NCBI GenBank assembly: GCA_964472015.1
Contig: CAYYIP010000002.1
Coordinates: 62,001 to 126,000 of the forward strand
Origin: JAAYTD01 sp964472015
GTDB taxonomy: Bacteria > Bacteroidota > Ignavibacteria > Kapaibacteriales > UBA2268
Length of the DNA: 64,000 nt
Direction: 5' to 3'
Position numbers and translations under genes: made by a program. The notes under the pieces are model-generated. The model saw only the letters and a program-made list of their open reading frames with translations, was not told the DNA's origin and did no database searches. Of the stretch, positions 29,811 through 39,020 are shown piece after piece. Within the stretch, counting starts at the first letter, position 1. Each line of letters opens with the position of its first letter.

Positions 29811-30299
29811 TTGTTTAAAAATTCCGTATATGAAATCATAGAGATTGTAGAACTGGAAGAGTGGGATTTTAAGGATTTCATATTTTATGATGATAATAAT
29901 AATGTTCTTTTTTCTTCTTTAGCAGAAAATAAATTTATTATTCTTAATTTTTGGGCGACTTGGTGTATGCCATGTAGAGATGAGATATATAAGTTTGTTA
30001 TATTACAGGAAGAATATAAAAAAGATATAATTTTTTGTGGTATTGCTTTTGAAAAAGGTGATATTAAAACAAAGAGAAAAAAACTAGAGACTTTTGTAAA
30101 ATTTAATAAATTAAATTATATAAATTTTATAATGTCTGATATTATTAAAAATGATATATCTAAACTTTATGGAGGAATAGAATTTATTCCAACAACATTT
30201 TTTATAAACAAAGAGAAAAAAATTATTAGTATCATAGATGGAGTTAAATCTTCATTAGAAGAACTTAGAACTATTATTAATAATATAATTAATTATTAA
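29811..30299 (+). CDS. TlpA-like thioredoxin, tandem paralogue without export signal (copy 2)
   Basis: A 162-residue thioredoxin-fold protein that matches copy 1 over nearly its full length: VYEI-x-EI near the start, ILNFWATWCMPCRDEI with CMPC in place of CPPC, LYGGIEFIPTTFFINK at the cis-Pro. The only start in frame is TTG at 29811, because a TAA lies at 29796-29798 and no ATG/GTG occurs between. No signal peptide or lipobox is left. Either it is a cytoplasmic thioredoxin-like protein, or a decayed copy that lost its 5' end in the duplication. The ORF itself is intact and the Cys pair is kept. Expression and location are uncertain. Confidence 0.75.
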   Translation: MFKNSVYEIIEIVELEEWDFKDFIFYDDNNNVLFSSLAENKFIILNFWATWCMPCRDEIYKFVILQEEYKKDIIFCGIAFEKGDIKTKRKKLETFVKFNKLNYINFIMSDIIKNDISKLYGGIEFIPTTFFINKEKKIISIIDGVKSSLEELRTIINNIINY

Positions 30300-30348
30300 A
30301 ATATAAAAATAATTAAAAATAAAGAGTAACTATTAGTAATAATTAGTA

Positions 30349-30386
30349 ATACTGCGAATTATATTTTTTAGTATAGTTCGCAGTAT
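30349..30386. terminator. Hairpin after the tandem TlpA genes
   Basis: Perfect 10-base arms ATACTGCGAA (30349-30358) and TTCGCAGTAT (30377-30386), with further A-U/G-U pairs inside that shorten the loop. It is much more GC-rich than its surroundings and lies 50 bases after copy 2. There is no strong T run after it, so termination is likely but a regulatory or mRNA-stability role cannot be excluded. Confidence 0.6.
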
Positions 30387-30400
30387 ATTATATAATTAAT

Positions 30401-30432
30401 AATATAATAATATAATAATATAATGATATAAT
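30401..30432. repeat. 8-base tandem repeat, four copies
   Basis: Unit AATATAAT three times (30401-30424) and then GATATAAT (30425-30432), just before the S41-like gene. A pure A/T slippage repeat; it could alter promoter spacing for the gene that starts at 30461. Confidence 0.85.
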
Positions 30433-30460
30433 AAATTTATTTGATAAAATATATAAATAT

Positions 30461-33322
30461 ATGCAAAAATTATTTTTTATAGTTTGTATTTTTATAAATA
30501 TTAGTTATTTGTCTTATTCACAAATACTTACACCTTATAACTTAGATTTTGAAGCATCCACTGATAATAATATTATAGGTTGGAATTTAAATAAAAAATC
30601 TGAGGAGAATGGTTATTATGTTTTTATTAATAATAATAATGTTTATAAAGGGAGTAAGTGTGTTTGTTTAGCACATAAGACAAAAAATAATGTAAATAAT
30701 GCAATATTTTTTCAGAAAATAGATGCCTCTATATATAAAAATAAAAGAGTTAGATTTTCTACAATGGTGCGAGTTGAAAATAGTAATGATGTACCTTTGC
30801 TTTTTATAAATGTAAAAAATTCGGACTTAAAGATAGATGGGATTATGACTGAAAAAAAATATATTTCGTCTGACTGGTCTAAGTTATCAGTTGAGTTTGA
30901 TATTGCAAGCAATATTATAGAAATTTCATTTGGAATATTTTATGAATATGCAAATAATCTATTTATAGATAACTGTGAATTTGATATTGTACGTGGTGAT
31001 GATAGTTTATATTATGAAAAACCACATAAATTAGAAAGTATAGAAGCGGATTTTCTCAAAAATTTTGCTAATAGTTATGGATATATCAAGTATTTTTGTG
31101 CGAATAAATCTGTTAGTGAAGCAAATTGGAATGAGATTTTGTTATCGGGTATTAATTTAGCTAAAAATATATCTAAAACATCTTTAATAGTTGATTCTTT
31201 AAATAATTTTTGGCATAAGATTGTAGGACAAGTTAATATTTCAAATGACGGAACAAAAAATGAACTTGTAGAAATAAATAGTAAACATTTACTTTCTAAT
31301 ATATATAAAGGAATTCCATCTAATATTTGTGAAAATTATTTAACTCAACATAGAATAGTGGATGTAAATGGTACATTGAAAGATAAAAGTGGTTATGTTG
31401 TTCAATATATTAATAAAATAAAACAATATTGTGGTCAAGAGATAGGAGTTAGTGTTAAATCTAAGGTTAACAGTTTTTATAATAATCCTTATGCTCATAT
31501 AGCGCTACGTTTTGAAGATGAATTTGGTAATTTTGTTGATTATAAGAAAAGTGATTCTATATTTTCAAAAGTTTGGAAGGAATATAATATAATTGCTACT
31601 ATTCCTGAAAATTCTACAAGAATTGCGATAATTCTTTCGTTTAATGGGTATGGCGAGGCATATTTTGATGATGTAAATGTTTTGCTAAAAGATAATAAAG
31701 ATAATAAAGATGTTCAATATGCAACTATATTAAAAGTTAAGAATAATGGGTTTGAAGAATATATCCCATTCGGACAAGATAATTGGATGATAGCTAATGA
31801 GACTATACAAGGTGAATATAATGTATATTATTCTAACGAGGAGAAATATACGGGTAATAAATCTTTGATAATTTATACTAATAAAGAAGAAGTACCTTAT
31901 ATGCCAAGAAATAATGATTTTATTTGTGAGAAGTTATCTGATAGTATTTATATTAAAATGCCTCTTGTAGTTGCAGCTGATTTTAAAAAATATATTGAAA
32001 ATGATACTTTAAAATTTGATTATAATACTTATCCTGAAGTAGAACCATTTAAGTTTACAACAAATAAAAAAGAAGGATTTAATTTTTCTTGGTTAGATAG
32101 AGCTTCACGAATTGCAATGGTTATTGAAACGTGGAATTATATAAAACATTTTTCTTTAGGAAATATTAAAGAGGAACAATTGAATGATATTTTAGAATTT
32201 TCGTTAGAACATGCTGCAATATGTAAGTCAAAAATAGAATTCAAAAATATTTTACAAAATATGTTAGATATAACTGATGATGTTAGAGCAAGGGCATGGT
32301 TTTATGATGATGTATCTGATATGTATAGTTTCCCTTTTTTATTTGAATTTGTAGAAGATAAATTATGTATTATTAATAGTGAGTTGTTATATATAGATAC
32401 CAATGATATAAAGGATATTAAATATGATAATATACAAGTGGGAGATGAAATTATTGCTATTGATGGTATAGAAGTTAAAGACTTTTTTGAAAAATTAAAT
32501 TATAATTCAAATAATACTAAGAATATAAATATATATAATAATACGAAAGATGATATAAGTTTTTATAAGGATTGGAGAACACTACGAGAATTGATGTTAT
32601 TTAGATTAGGTGAATATAATAGTGAGGTAACATTAAAACTAAAACGTGATTCTTATATTTTTGAGCAAAAAGTGAAGAGAAATATTCTTGCATCTATGAT
32701 TACTAATAAAATAATGTATAGAGTTTCTCTTTTTGATACGAATGTTATATATATTAATTTTTCATATGTAGATGATAATTTTATTAAAACAAATTTGGAT
32801 AGTTTGAAAAATTTTGATAAATTTATTTTTGATCTAAGAGGTGATATTTTTGTTTCTGAAGCTTTTTTATCTTTATTAATAGAGGATGATAATAGTTATA
32901 TACAAACGTCTAAGGTTTGTATTCCTGTATTTACTGGACCTGGTAAAAAATATATAAATTATTATAAGCAAGGTGGAATGTATATGCCAGCTTCTAATAG
33001 GTTAAAGGGAAAATTTGTTTTTTTGACTGATTGGCGTACTACAACAAATGGAGAAGCTTTGGTAGCAGCAGTAAAAGATAATAATATAGGAAAGATAATT
33101 GGACAAAGTACGCAAGGTGGAATGTTATATTCAATATCTATACGATTAGATGCTGATTTTTCAATATCTTTAGGGACCGCATATGGATATTATCCTAATG
33201 GGAAGCTTATTTATAATGCACCTATTCAACCAGATATTGTTATAAATCCAACTATAGAAACTCTAAAAAATAATAGAGATATTACAATAGAAGAGGCTAT
33301 TAAGTTTTTAAAAAGTAAATAA
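30461..33322 (+). CDS. Exported S41-peptidase-like protein with carbohydrate-binding-like modules
   Basis: A 953-residue protein with a signal peptide (residues 1-21, end SYSQ). It has galactose-binding-like jelly rolls at about 23-180, 290-410 and 425-500 (each opening with N-x-D/G-F-E and a GW or NW). A PDZ-like stretch VGDEIIAIDGIEV is at about 659-671. The C-terminal 260 residues follow the S41 (C-terminal processing protease/tricorn-like) fold: IFDLRG, then FVFLTDWRTTTNGEA at 852-866, IIGQSTQGG and a late GTAYGYYPNG with QPDIVI. In active members the segment before the Glu carries the nucleophilic Ser (SA-S/Y-A-E); here Thr862 occupies this place. Activity is therefore in doubt. The gene starts 32 bases before pyrC at its 3' end. 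Confidence 0.7.
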   Translation: MQKLFFIVCIFINISYLSYSQILTPYNLDFEASTDNNIIGWNLNKKSEENGYYVFINNNNVYKGSKCVCLAHKTKNNVNNAIFFQKIDASIYKNKRVRFSTMVRVENSNDVPLLFINVKNSDLKIDGIMTEKKYISSDWSKLSVEFDIASNIIEISFGIFYEYANNLFIDNCEFDIVRGDDSLYYEKPHKLESIEADFLKNFANSYGYIKYFCANKSVSEANWNEILLSGINLAKNISKTSLIVDSLNNFWHKIVGQVNISNDGTKNELVEINSKHLLSNIYKGIPSNICENYLTQHRIVDVNGTLKDKSGYVVQYINKIKQYCGQEIGVSVKSKVNSFYNNPYAHIALRFEDEFGNFVDYKKSDSIFSKVWKEYNIIATIPENSTRIAIILSFNGYGEAYFDDVNVLLKDNKDNKDVQYATILKVKNNGFEEYIPFGQDNWMIANETIQGEYNVYYSNEEKYTGNKSLIIYTNKEEVPYMPRNNDFICEKLSDSIYIKMPLVVAADFKKYIENDTLKFDYNTYPEVEPFKFTTNKKEGFNFSWLDRASRIAMVIETWNYIKHFSLGNIKEEQLNDILEFSLEHAAICKSKIEFKNILQNMLDITDDVRARAWFYDDVSDMYSFPFLFEFVEDKLCIINSELLYIDTNDIKDIKYDNIQVGDEIIAIDGIEVKDFFEKLNYNSNNTKNINIYNNTKDDISFYKDWRTLRELMLFRLGEYNSEVTLKLKRDSYIFEQKVKRNILASMITNKIMYRVSLFDTNVIYINFSYVDDNFIKTNLDSLKNFDKFIFDLRGDIFVSEAFLSLLIEDDNSYIQTSKVCIPVFTGPGKKYINYYKQGGMYMPASNRLKGKFVFLTDWRTTTNGEALVAAVKDNNIGKIIGQSTQGGMLYSISIRLDADFSISLGTAYGYYPNGKLIYNAPIQPDIVINPTIETLKNNRDITIEEAIKFLKSK

Positions 33323-33353
33323 TATAAAAAATATAAGAAAATATATTGAGTTT

Positions 33354-34637
33354 ATGAATATTTTATTTAAAAATATACGATTAATTAATCCAATTCAAGA
33401 TATTAATAATATTGTAAATTTACATATTGTTGATGGAATAATATATAATTGTGATTCTACGGAAGTTGATATAACTTCTGGTATGCAAGTTTTTGATGCC
33501 AAGGAATTAGTTGCAGCGCCTGGATTTATTGATATGCATGTACATTTGCGTGAGCCTGGTTTTACTGATAAAGAAACTATTTTGACAGGAGTAGCCGCAG
33601 CAGCAAATGGGGGATTTACTGAAGTAGTTTGTATGCCTAATACGTCACCGGCTATTGATGATATAACTATTATTGATTATATTAATAATAGAGCAAAAGA
33701 TTTACCTGTTAAGGTAAGGATTGCAGGTACTATAACTAAAGAAAGAGCAGGACAAAATTTATCACCTATGCTTGATTTAAATAGTGCGGGTGCGGTATTT
33801 TTTACTGATGATGGGAATTGTGTAAGTAGTGCAGAAGTAATGAAAAGAGCATTTGATTTTGCTGCACCAGATGATTTATTACTTGCACAACATTGTGAAG
33901 AACATTCACTTACAAAAAATTTTTCTGTAAATGAAAGTGAAATTTCTTTAGAATTAGGATTAAAGGGATATCCACGAATTGCAGAAGAAATTATAATTGA
34001 ACGTGATATTAAATTAATGGAATATACAGGGAATAGGCGTTATCATATACAACATATTTCTACGGCAGGTGCAGTTGATATTATTAAAAGAGCTAAAAGT
34101 AAAGGACTTCGTGTTTCTTGTGAAGTTACGCCACATCATTTATATTTTGATGATAGTGTTATTAAGAATTATGATACTAATTTTAAAATGAATCCGCCAT
34201 TACGTAAAAAAGAAGATATTGAAATGCTTGTTAAAGGAATAAAGGATGGAACTATTGATTGTATTGCTTCCGATCATGCGCCACATTCTTTATACGATTG
34301 TGAAGTTGAGTTTGAGAATGCACCTAATGGAATTATTGGATTGGAGACAGAATTAGGTGCTATTCTTACAAAATTATATCATTCTGAAAAGATTAATTTG
34401 AATAAAATTATAGAATTATTTGCTATTAATCCTCGTAAAATTATGAAATTAGAGCAAATAAAATTTAAAAAAGGAAATAATGCTAATATTACTATATTTG
34501 CACCAGAAGAGAAATGGACAGTAGATATTAATAATTTCAAATCAAAGTCGATAAATACACCATTCAATAAAGAAGTTTTTAAAGGACGACCTAAATTTAT
34601 TATTAATAACAAACAGTTTATAATTTCATCTTTATAA
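33354..34637 (+). CDS. pyrC: Dihydroorotase
   Basis: The enzyme closes carbamoyl-aspartate to dihydroorotate in pyrimidine synthesis. The 427-residue class I amidohydrolase has the zinc-binding FIDMHVHLREPG (His62, His64), a downstream QHCEEHSL, HIQHISTAGAVDII and DCIASDHAPH, all in the expected order. The lysine that becomes carboxylated in some members is not evident, as in many class I types with an Asp bridge. It follows the S41-like gene by 31 bases and precedes the glycosyltransferase by 86. No other pyr gene lies nearby. Confidence 0.95.
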   Translation: MNILFKNIRLINPIQDINNIVNLHIVDGIIYNCDSTEVDITSGMQVFDAKELVAAPGFIDMHVHLREPGFTDKETILTGVAAAANGGFTEVVCMPNTSPAIDDITIIDYINNRAKDLPVKVRIAGTITKERAGQNLSPMLDLNSAGAVFFTDDGNCVSSAEVMKRAFDFAAPDDLLLAQHCEEHSLTKNFSVNESEISLELGLKGYPRIAEEIIIERDIKLMEYTGNRRYHIQHISTAGAVDIIKRAKSKGLRVSCEVTPHHLYFDDSVIKNYDTNFKMNPPLRKKEDIEMLVKGIKDGTIDCIASDHAPHSLYDCEVEFENAPNGIIGLETELGAILTKLYHSEKINLNKIIELFAINPRKIMKLEQIKFKKGNNANITIFAPEEKWTVDINNFKSKSINTPFNKEVFKGRPKFIINNKQFIISSL

Positions 34638-34723
34638 TTAATAATTAAATTTAAAGACTTTATAAATATTAAATAATTGTTTAAATATTTAAATAATTTA
34701 GTTAATTATAAAAAAATAATTTT

Positions 34724-35872
34724 ATGACTTTACTTTTTATTTTTTGTTGTTTTGTATATCTTATACGAATTACAGTTATTTGTGTAGCTTCTTATAAAAG
34801 TCGTCAAAAACAAAAAGAGATCGTTGATATAAATAATAATTTGCCATTTGTATCAGTTATTGTGCCTGCAAAGGACGAAGAAAATAATATTACTGATTGT
34901 TTAGAAGCACTATTAATTTCAAATTATCCTAAGGATAAATTTGAAATTGTTGTTGTAAATGATCGATCTATTGATAATACCGGTGAAATAGTTAGTTCTT
35001 TTGTTGAAAAGTATAGTAATGTAAAGCAGAAAAATATTTTTGTTCCTAGTGAATTACCTAACTTAAAAGGAAAAGCAGGTGCAATACAAGCGGGGATTGA
35101 TGATGCAACTGGGAATATTTTTTTAATGACAGATGCTGATTGTAAGGTTAATAAAAATTGGATATTAGCAATGGTATCAAATTTTTTAGATAATAATAAT
35201 ATTATTGATAAAAACATAGGAATGGTTTGTTCGTATACTACTATTAAAAGCAAAGATATATTTGATAAATTTCAAGATTCTGAATGGATTTATATGAGTA
35301 CTTGTGCAAGTGCAGGTATTGGGTTAAATAAAGTTTTAGGATGTTTTGGAAATAATCTTGCGGTTACAAGGGAAGCATATGAAAAAATAGGCGGTTATAA
35401 AAATATAAATTTTTGTATAACTGAAGATTATATTTTATTAAAAACTATTTTTGATGCTGGATATAAAATAAAATATATTTGTGATAAAAATGCTAATGTA
35501 GAGACGCTACCTGTAGAGACTTTAAAAGATTATTTTAGACAACATAAACGATGGGCACTAGGAGGAACTTTATTAGGATTAAGTGCAGTATTATATGTGT
35601 TTTCTACCTGTTGTATTACGGCTTCGTTTATTATTGGTATTTTAGAAATGAATTGGATAATGATTACTATTAATTTTTTATTAAGACTTGCAGGTGATAT
35701 TTTTGTATTATTTCCAATTTATAATATATTAAATAAAAGATATTTAAAAAAATGGGTGATTCCTTTTATTGGACTTTATAGTATAGTAGAAGTATTAGTA
35801 CCTTTTACACTTATAAATAGAAAAGTTATTTGGAAGAATCAAATTTTTAATATTAAAGTAAAAAATGAATAA
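34724..35872 (+). CDS. Membrane glycosyltransferase, family 2
   Basis: A 382-residue inverting GT2 enzyme. One N-terminal hydrophobic segment (1-20) is followed by the GT-A fold: VSVIVPAKDEENNI, EIVVVNDRSID, KGKAGAIQAGI, FLMTDADCKVNK (DxD motif), an acceptor region with ITEDY, and the processive-type QHKRWALGG. About three hydrophobic segments close the protein. The set D, DxD, ED, Q-x-x-RW places it among processive or lipid-linked GT2 enzymes. Sugar and acceptor are unknown. It is followed 77 bases later by a small HMA protein, with no obvious functional link. Confidence 0.9.
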   Translation: MTLLFIFCCFVYLIRITVICVASYKSRQKQKEIVDINNNLPFVSVIVPAKDEENNITDCLEALLISNYPKDKFEIVVVNDRSIDNTGEIVSSFVEKYSNVKQKNIFVPSELPNLKGKAGAIQAGIDDATGNIFLMTDADCKVNKNWILAMVSNFLDNNNIIDKNIGMVCSYTTIKSKDIFDKFQDSEWIYMSTCASAGIGLNKVLGCFGNNLAVTREAYEKIGGYKNINFCITEDYILLKTIFDAGYKIKYICDKNANVETLPVETLKDYFRQHKRWALGGTLLGLSAVLYVFSTCCITASFIIGILEMNWIMITINFLLRLAGDIFVLFPIYNILNKRYLKKWVIPFIGLYSIVEVLVPFTLINRKVIWKNQIFNIKVKNE

Positions 35873-35949
35873 TCGATTATTTAATATTAAACTATAAATC
35901 GTATTAAAACTATGAATAAACATATATTATAATTATTAAGAGGTTAAAA

Positions 35950-36309
35950 ATGTTAAAAAAATTATGTATAGTTTTATTTATTGCATTATTTGCTGCTAAT
36001 CTTTTTGCAAGAGATATACAAAAAGTTGAATTAAAAGTTAATTCTATTGATTGTAAAAAATGTAAAAATAAAATTGAAAAAGTTTTAAAAAAGATTAATG
36101 GTGTAAAAAATGTAAAAGTTGAATTAAAAAACAAAACAGTTAATGTTTCTTTCGATAGAGATATTATGGAGATGAATGTTATTATTGATAATCTTACATC
36201 AATGGGTTATGAAGGTATTGAAATACTAAATTATAATCCGCAACAAAAAGTTGATAAAAATATTAAAGAAGAAAAAAATAAAAGTTCTGAACGTAAGCAT
36301 AATAAATAG
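35950..36309 (+). CDS. Exported heavy-metal-associated (HMA) domain protein
   Basis: A 119-residue protein with a signal peptide (residues 1-21, end NLFA) and an HMA/MerP-like domain (about 25-95). The metal-binding loop reads SIDCKKCKNKIEK with the CxxC pair, followed by NGVKNVKVELKNKTVNVSFD, and the end is Lys/Glu-rich. Such domains bind Cu(I) or Hg(II) and hand the metal on. The usual GMxC is changed to SIDC, with both Cys kept. No P-type ATPase or mer gene is adjacent. It ends 45 bases before a strong terminator. Confidence 0.88.
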   Translation: MLKKLCIVLFIALFAANLFARDIQKVELKVNSIDCKKCKNKIEKVLKKINGVKNVKVELKNKTVNVSFDRDIMEMNVIIDNLTSMGYEGIEILNYNPQQKVDKNIKEEKNKSSERKHNK

Positions 36310-36354
36310 TTAATTAATAATAATTATTTATTATATATAGTAAATATAGAAAAG

Positions 36355-36392
36355 AAAAAGACGACTTAACTGATAATTAAGTCGTCTTTTTT
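36355..36392. terminator. Strong bidirectional intrinsic terminator
   Basis: Perfect 15-base arms AAAAAGACGACTTAA (36355-36369) and its complement (36377-36391) around a 7-base loop. The T run on the right serves the plus-strand HMA gene and the A run on the left serves the convergent minus-strand Nudix gene. This is the clearest terminator in the window. Confidence 0.95.
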
Positions 36393-36550
36393 ATTTTTCT
36401 TTTATATTTTTCTTTAAAATTCTTAAACAATAATATAATAATTTATAAAATAATAATTTATAAAAACATTATAATTAAAATTATATATATTGTATAAAAA
36501 GAATTAAATATATTTATTATATTTTGTAATGAGTTAAACAATAATTTAAA

Positions 36551-37225
36551 TTATTTTATTAGTTTTATATTTTCATATATTGTTAAGAATTCTGCTAATA
36601 TCATTGCTGTCGCGCCCCATAATGGAACAGAAGGATGTATCTGCCAGTATGGCATAATTATATCTTCTGTATCTATTTTCCATGATTTAGTTTTTATATT
36701 TTTAAAAGAAAAAAAGTCTAAAGGGACAGTAAATGCTTCCTTTACTTCATCAGTGTTTATAATAAAATCTAGATATTGTTTAGAGTATCCTACCACAGGA
36801 GTTATAAGAAAATTTGAAGGATATATATATATAGGTGTAAGTGTTCCTAAAATTTCTATCGTATACGGTTTTATTCCTATTTCTTCGAACGTTTCTCTTA
36901 AAGCAGTTTCTTTCGCTTGCTCATTTTTTTCTATACTTCCGCCTGGAAAACATAATTGTCCGCTGTGAGATAATAATTGTATACTACGTAATGTAAATGT
37001 TATATGTAATTTTTCATCTCTTATTGACAGCAATAACAATACAGCACCTTTTTTAGTGTTTTTGTTTGGTTTTTTTAATGTAGGTTGATTATTACCTTTT
37101 ATGTAAGGTGCTAAACGTGAAAAAGCATTGTTTCCTGGTAAATTAGAATTTTCTAATGCTTCTTTTATTTTTATTAATATATCAATAAATTCTTTTTTTA
37201 TATTATTTTTACTTATTAAATTCAT
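36551..37225 (-). CDS. Nudix hydrolase, CoA pyrophosphatase type
   Basis: A 224-residue Nudix enzyme. The NudL/YeaB-type signature LLSHSGQLCFPGG runs straight into the Nudix box GGSIEKNEQAKETALRE followed by TFEEIG, with the catalytic RE-x-x-EE pattern complete. The SHSGQ-FPGG form is specific for the group that cleaves CoA to 4'-phosphopantetheine and 3',5'-ADP. A later conserved segment EVKEAFTVPLDFF fits too. It is a single gene, convergent with the HMA gene (shared terminator) and divergent from ffh. Confidence 0.9.
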   Translation of the reverse strand: MNLISKNNIKKEFIDILIKIKEALENSNLPGNNAFSRLAPYIKGNNQPTLKKPNKNTKKGAVLLLLSIRDEKLHITFTLRSIQLLSHSGQLCFPGGSIEKNEQAKETALRETFEEIGIKPYTIEILGTLTPIYIYPSNFLITPVVGYSKQYLDFIINTDEVKEAFTVPLDFFSFKNIKTKSWKIDTEDIIMPYWQIHPSVPLWGATAMILAEFLTIYENIKLIK

Positions 37226-37563
37226 TTTTATTATAATTTTTAATATTTATATTAATTAGTTTTATTTATATAACTATAAAAAATACAATATGGTTTAAAA
37301 ATACAATATAGTTTTTTTTTATAAAAATACATAAATATTTAATAAATAAATTAAAAAATAATTTAATTTTAGTGTTTAATTAACATATACAAAATTAATT
37401 TTTTAAATACTCTATTTTTTATACAAAAAAATATAAAAAACTATCATAAGCAATATATAAAAAAACAAACTTATAAAATAAAATATTGTTTGTTATAAAT
37501 GTTTTTTGTATATTTGTAACCTTAATTTATTTTTATTTAAGTGAAGAAGTTATAAACTTACTT
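37226..37563. other. Divergent intergenic region between the Nudix gene and ffh
   Basis: About 338 A/T-rich bases. The ffh promoter is at 37486-37516 (listed separately). I see no good consensus on the Nudix side, nor any ORF or hairpin of note. Confidence 0.6.
37486..37516 (+). promoter_or_regulatory. Bacteroidota-type promoter for ffh
   Basis: TTG (37486-37488), 20 bases, then TATATTTG (37509-37516), an exact match to TTG-N20-TAnnTTTG. Transcription would begin near 37523, so the ffh start cannot lie before that point; it supports ATG 37564. Confidence 0.75.
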
Positions 37564-38898
37564 ATGTTTGAAAATTTACAGGAAAAATTAGAATTATCTC
37601 TAAAGAAATTTAGGGGTCAAGCTAAAATTACCGAGGAAAATACAGAAGAAGCAATGTTAGATATACGTCGTGCTTTATTAGATGCCGATGTTAATTTTCA
37701 AGTTGCTAAAGAATTTGTAGAATCGGTGAAGCAAAAGGCTCTTGGTACTGAAGTAAAAGGCAAAATAACACCTGATCAACTCATTGTTAAATTAGTTCAT
37801 GAAGAATTAAAAGAGACAATGGGAAATAAAAATAGTGAAATGCGATTTGCACCACATCCTCCAACAGTCGTTTTAGTTGCTGGATTGCAAGGTTCAGGTA
37901 AGACTACTTTTTGTGCAAAATTATCAAAAAACTTACGCAAAAAAGGTCGTCAACCTTTATTAGTAGCTTGTGATATTCATAGACCTGCTGCTATTTTGCA
38001 ATTAAAACAGTTAGGTGATCAAATAAAAATACCTGTATTTTCAGAAGATAATAAATCTGCAGTTGAAATTGCAGAAAATTCTATTTCTTATGCAAAAAAG
38101 TTTGCGAGAGATGTTGTTATTGTTGATACCGCAGGGCGTTTAACAATAGATGCAGAGATGATGAAGGAAGTTGAAGATATTGCAAAAGCCATACAACCAA
38201 CCGAGACCCTATTTGTTTGTGATGCTATGATAGGTCAAGATGCAGTAAATACAGCAAAATCCTTCAATGATATATTGTCTTTAACTGGAGTTGTATTAAC
38301 AAAACTTGATGGTGATACTCGTGGTGGTGCGGCCTTATCTGTTTTAAAAGTAGTTGGTAAACCAATAAAATTTGTAGGTACAGGTGAGAAAGTCGATGAT
38401 ATAGAACCTTTTCATCCAGAACGTATAGCGTCTAGAATACTTGGAATGGGCGATATTTTGACATTAGTTGAACGTGCTGAACGTGAAATGGATGAAAAAA
38501 AAGCCGCTGAACTCGAAGAAAAAATAAAAAAGAATCAATATACATTTGATGATTTTTTAGATCATATAAATACAATAAAAAAGATGGGTTCTATACGCGA
38601 TTTAGTAGGTATGATACCGGGTATGGATAGAGCAATGCGACATAGTAATACAGAAGTAGATAATTCAGCCTTTGTTAGTGTTGAAGCTATAATTCATTCT
38701 ATGACAAAAAAAGAACGAACTAATCCAAAAATAATAAATGGATCTAGAAGACAAAGAATAGCAAAAGGAAGTGGACGAACGATTCAGGAAGTAAATAAAT
38801 TATTAAAACAATTTGATGAAATGCAAAAAATAATGAAGAGTGTTGCACTAGGTAAAAAGTCAAAAGTATTTCAAAGTTTCCAAAGAATGATGGGCTAA
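37564..38898 (+). CDS. ffh: Signal recognition particle protein Ffh (SRP54)
   Basis: Ffh binds 4.5S RNA and signal sequences and docks with FtsY through its GTPase. From ATG 37564 the product has 444 residues, the family norm. The open frame runs further up to a TTG at 37486, but that lies inside the promoter. Order: N domain (EEAMLDIRRALLDADVNFQV), G domain with GLQGSGKTTFCAKL, DTAGR, TKLDGD, GTGEK, then the Met-rich M domain with MIPGM, the RRQRIAKGSG RNA-binding motif and FDEMQKIMK. The usual next gene, rpsP, follows after 122 bases. Confidence 0.97.
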   Translation: MFENLQEKLELSLKKFRGQAKITEENTEEAMLDIRRALLDADVNFQVAKEFVESVKQKALGTEVKGKITPDQLIVKLVHEELKETMGNKNSEMRFAPHPPTVVLVAGLQGSGKTTFCAKLSKNLRKKGRQPLLVACDIHRPAAILQLKQLGDQIKIPVFSEDNKSAVEIAENSISYAKKFARDVVIVDTAGRLTIDAEMMKEVEDIAKAIQPTETLFVCDAMIGQDAVNTAKSFNDILSLTGVVLTKLDGDTRGGAALSVLKVVGKPIKFVGTGEKVDDIEPFHPERIASRILGMGDILTLVERAEREMDEKKAAELEEKIKKNQYTFDDFLDHINTIKKMGSIRDLVGMIPGMDRAMRHSNTEVDNSAFVSVEAIIHSMTKKERTNPKIINGSRRQRIAKGSGRTIQEVNKLLKQFDEMQKIMKSVALGKKSKVFQSFQRMMG

Positions 38899-38973
38899 GA
38901 AATAAAAAAATAATTCAACATTATTTTACATATATTTGTTAATTTTTATAGTTATTATAAATTATTTAGGTAA

Positions 38974-38989
38974 ACTCCATATTTGGAGT
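38974..38989 (+). other. Small hairpin in the rpsP leader
   Basis: Arms ACTCCA (38974-38979) and TGGAGT (38984-38989) with a 4-base loop, 32 bases before the rpsP start and without a T run, so it is not a terminator. It may be a leader structure of rpsP; no known riboswitch or S16 site is recognised. Confidence 0.4.
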
Positions 38990-39020
38990 CCCTCACACTT
39001 ATTATCATTAAGGAATAGAA

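Noticed and set aside
37486..37563. Longer ffh reading frame starting at TTG 37486
   Set aside because: The TTG is the -33 element of a good promoter, and the extra 26 residues do not belong to the SRP54 family; ATG 37564 gives the normal N domain.
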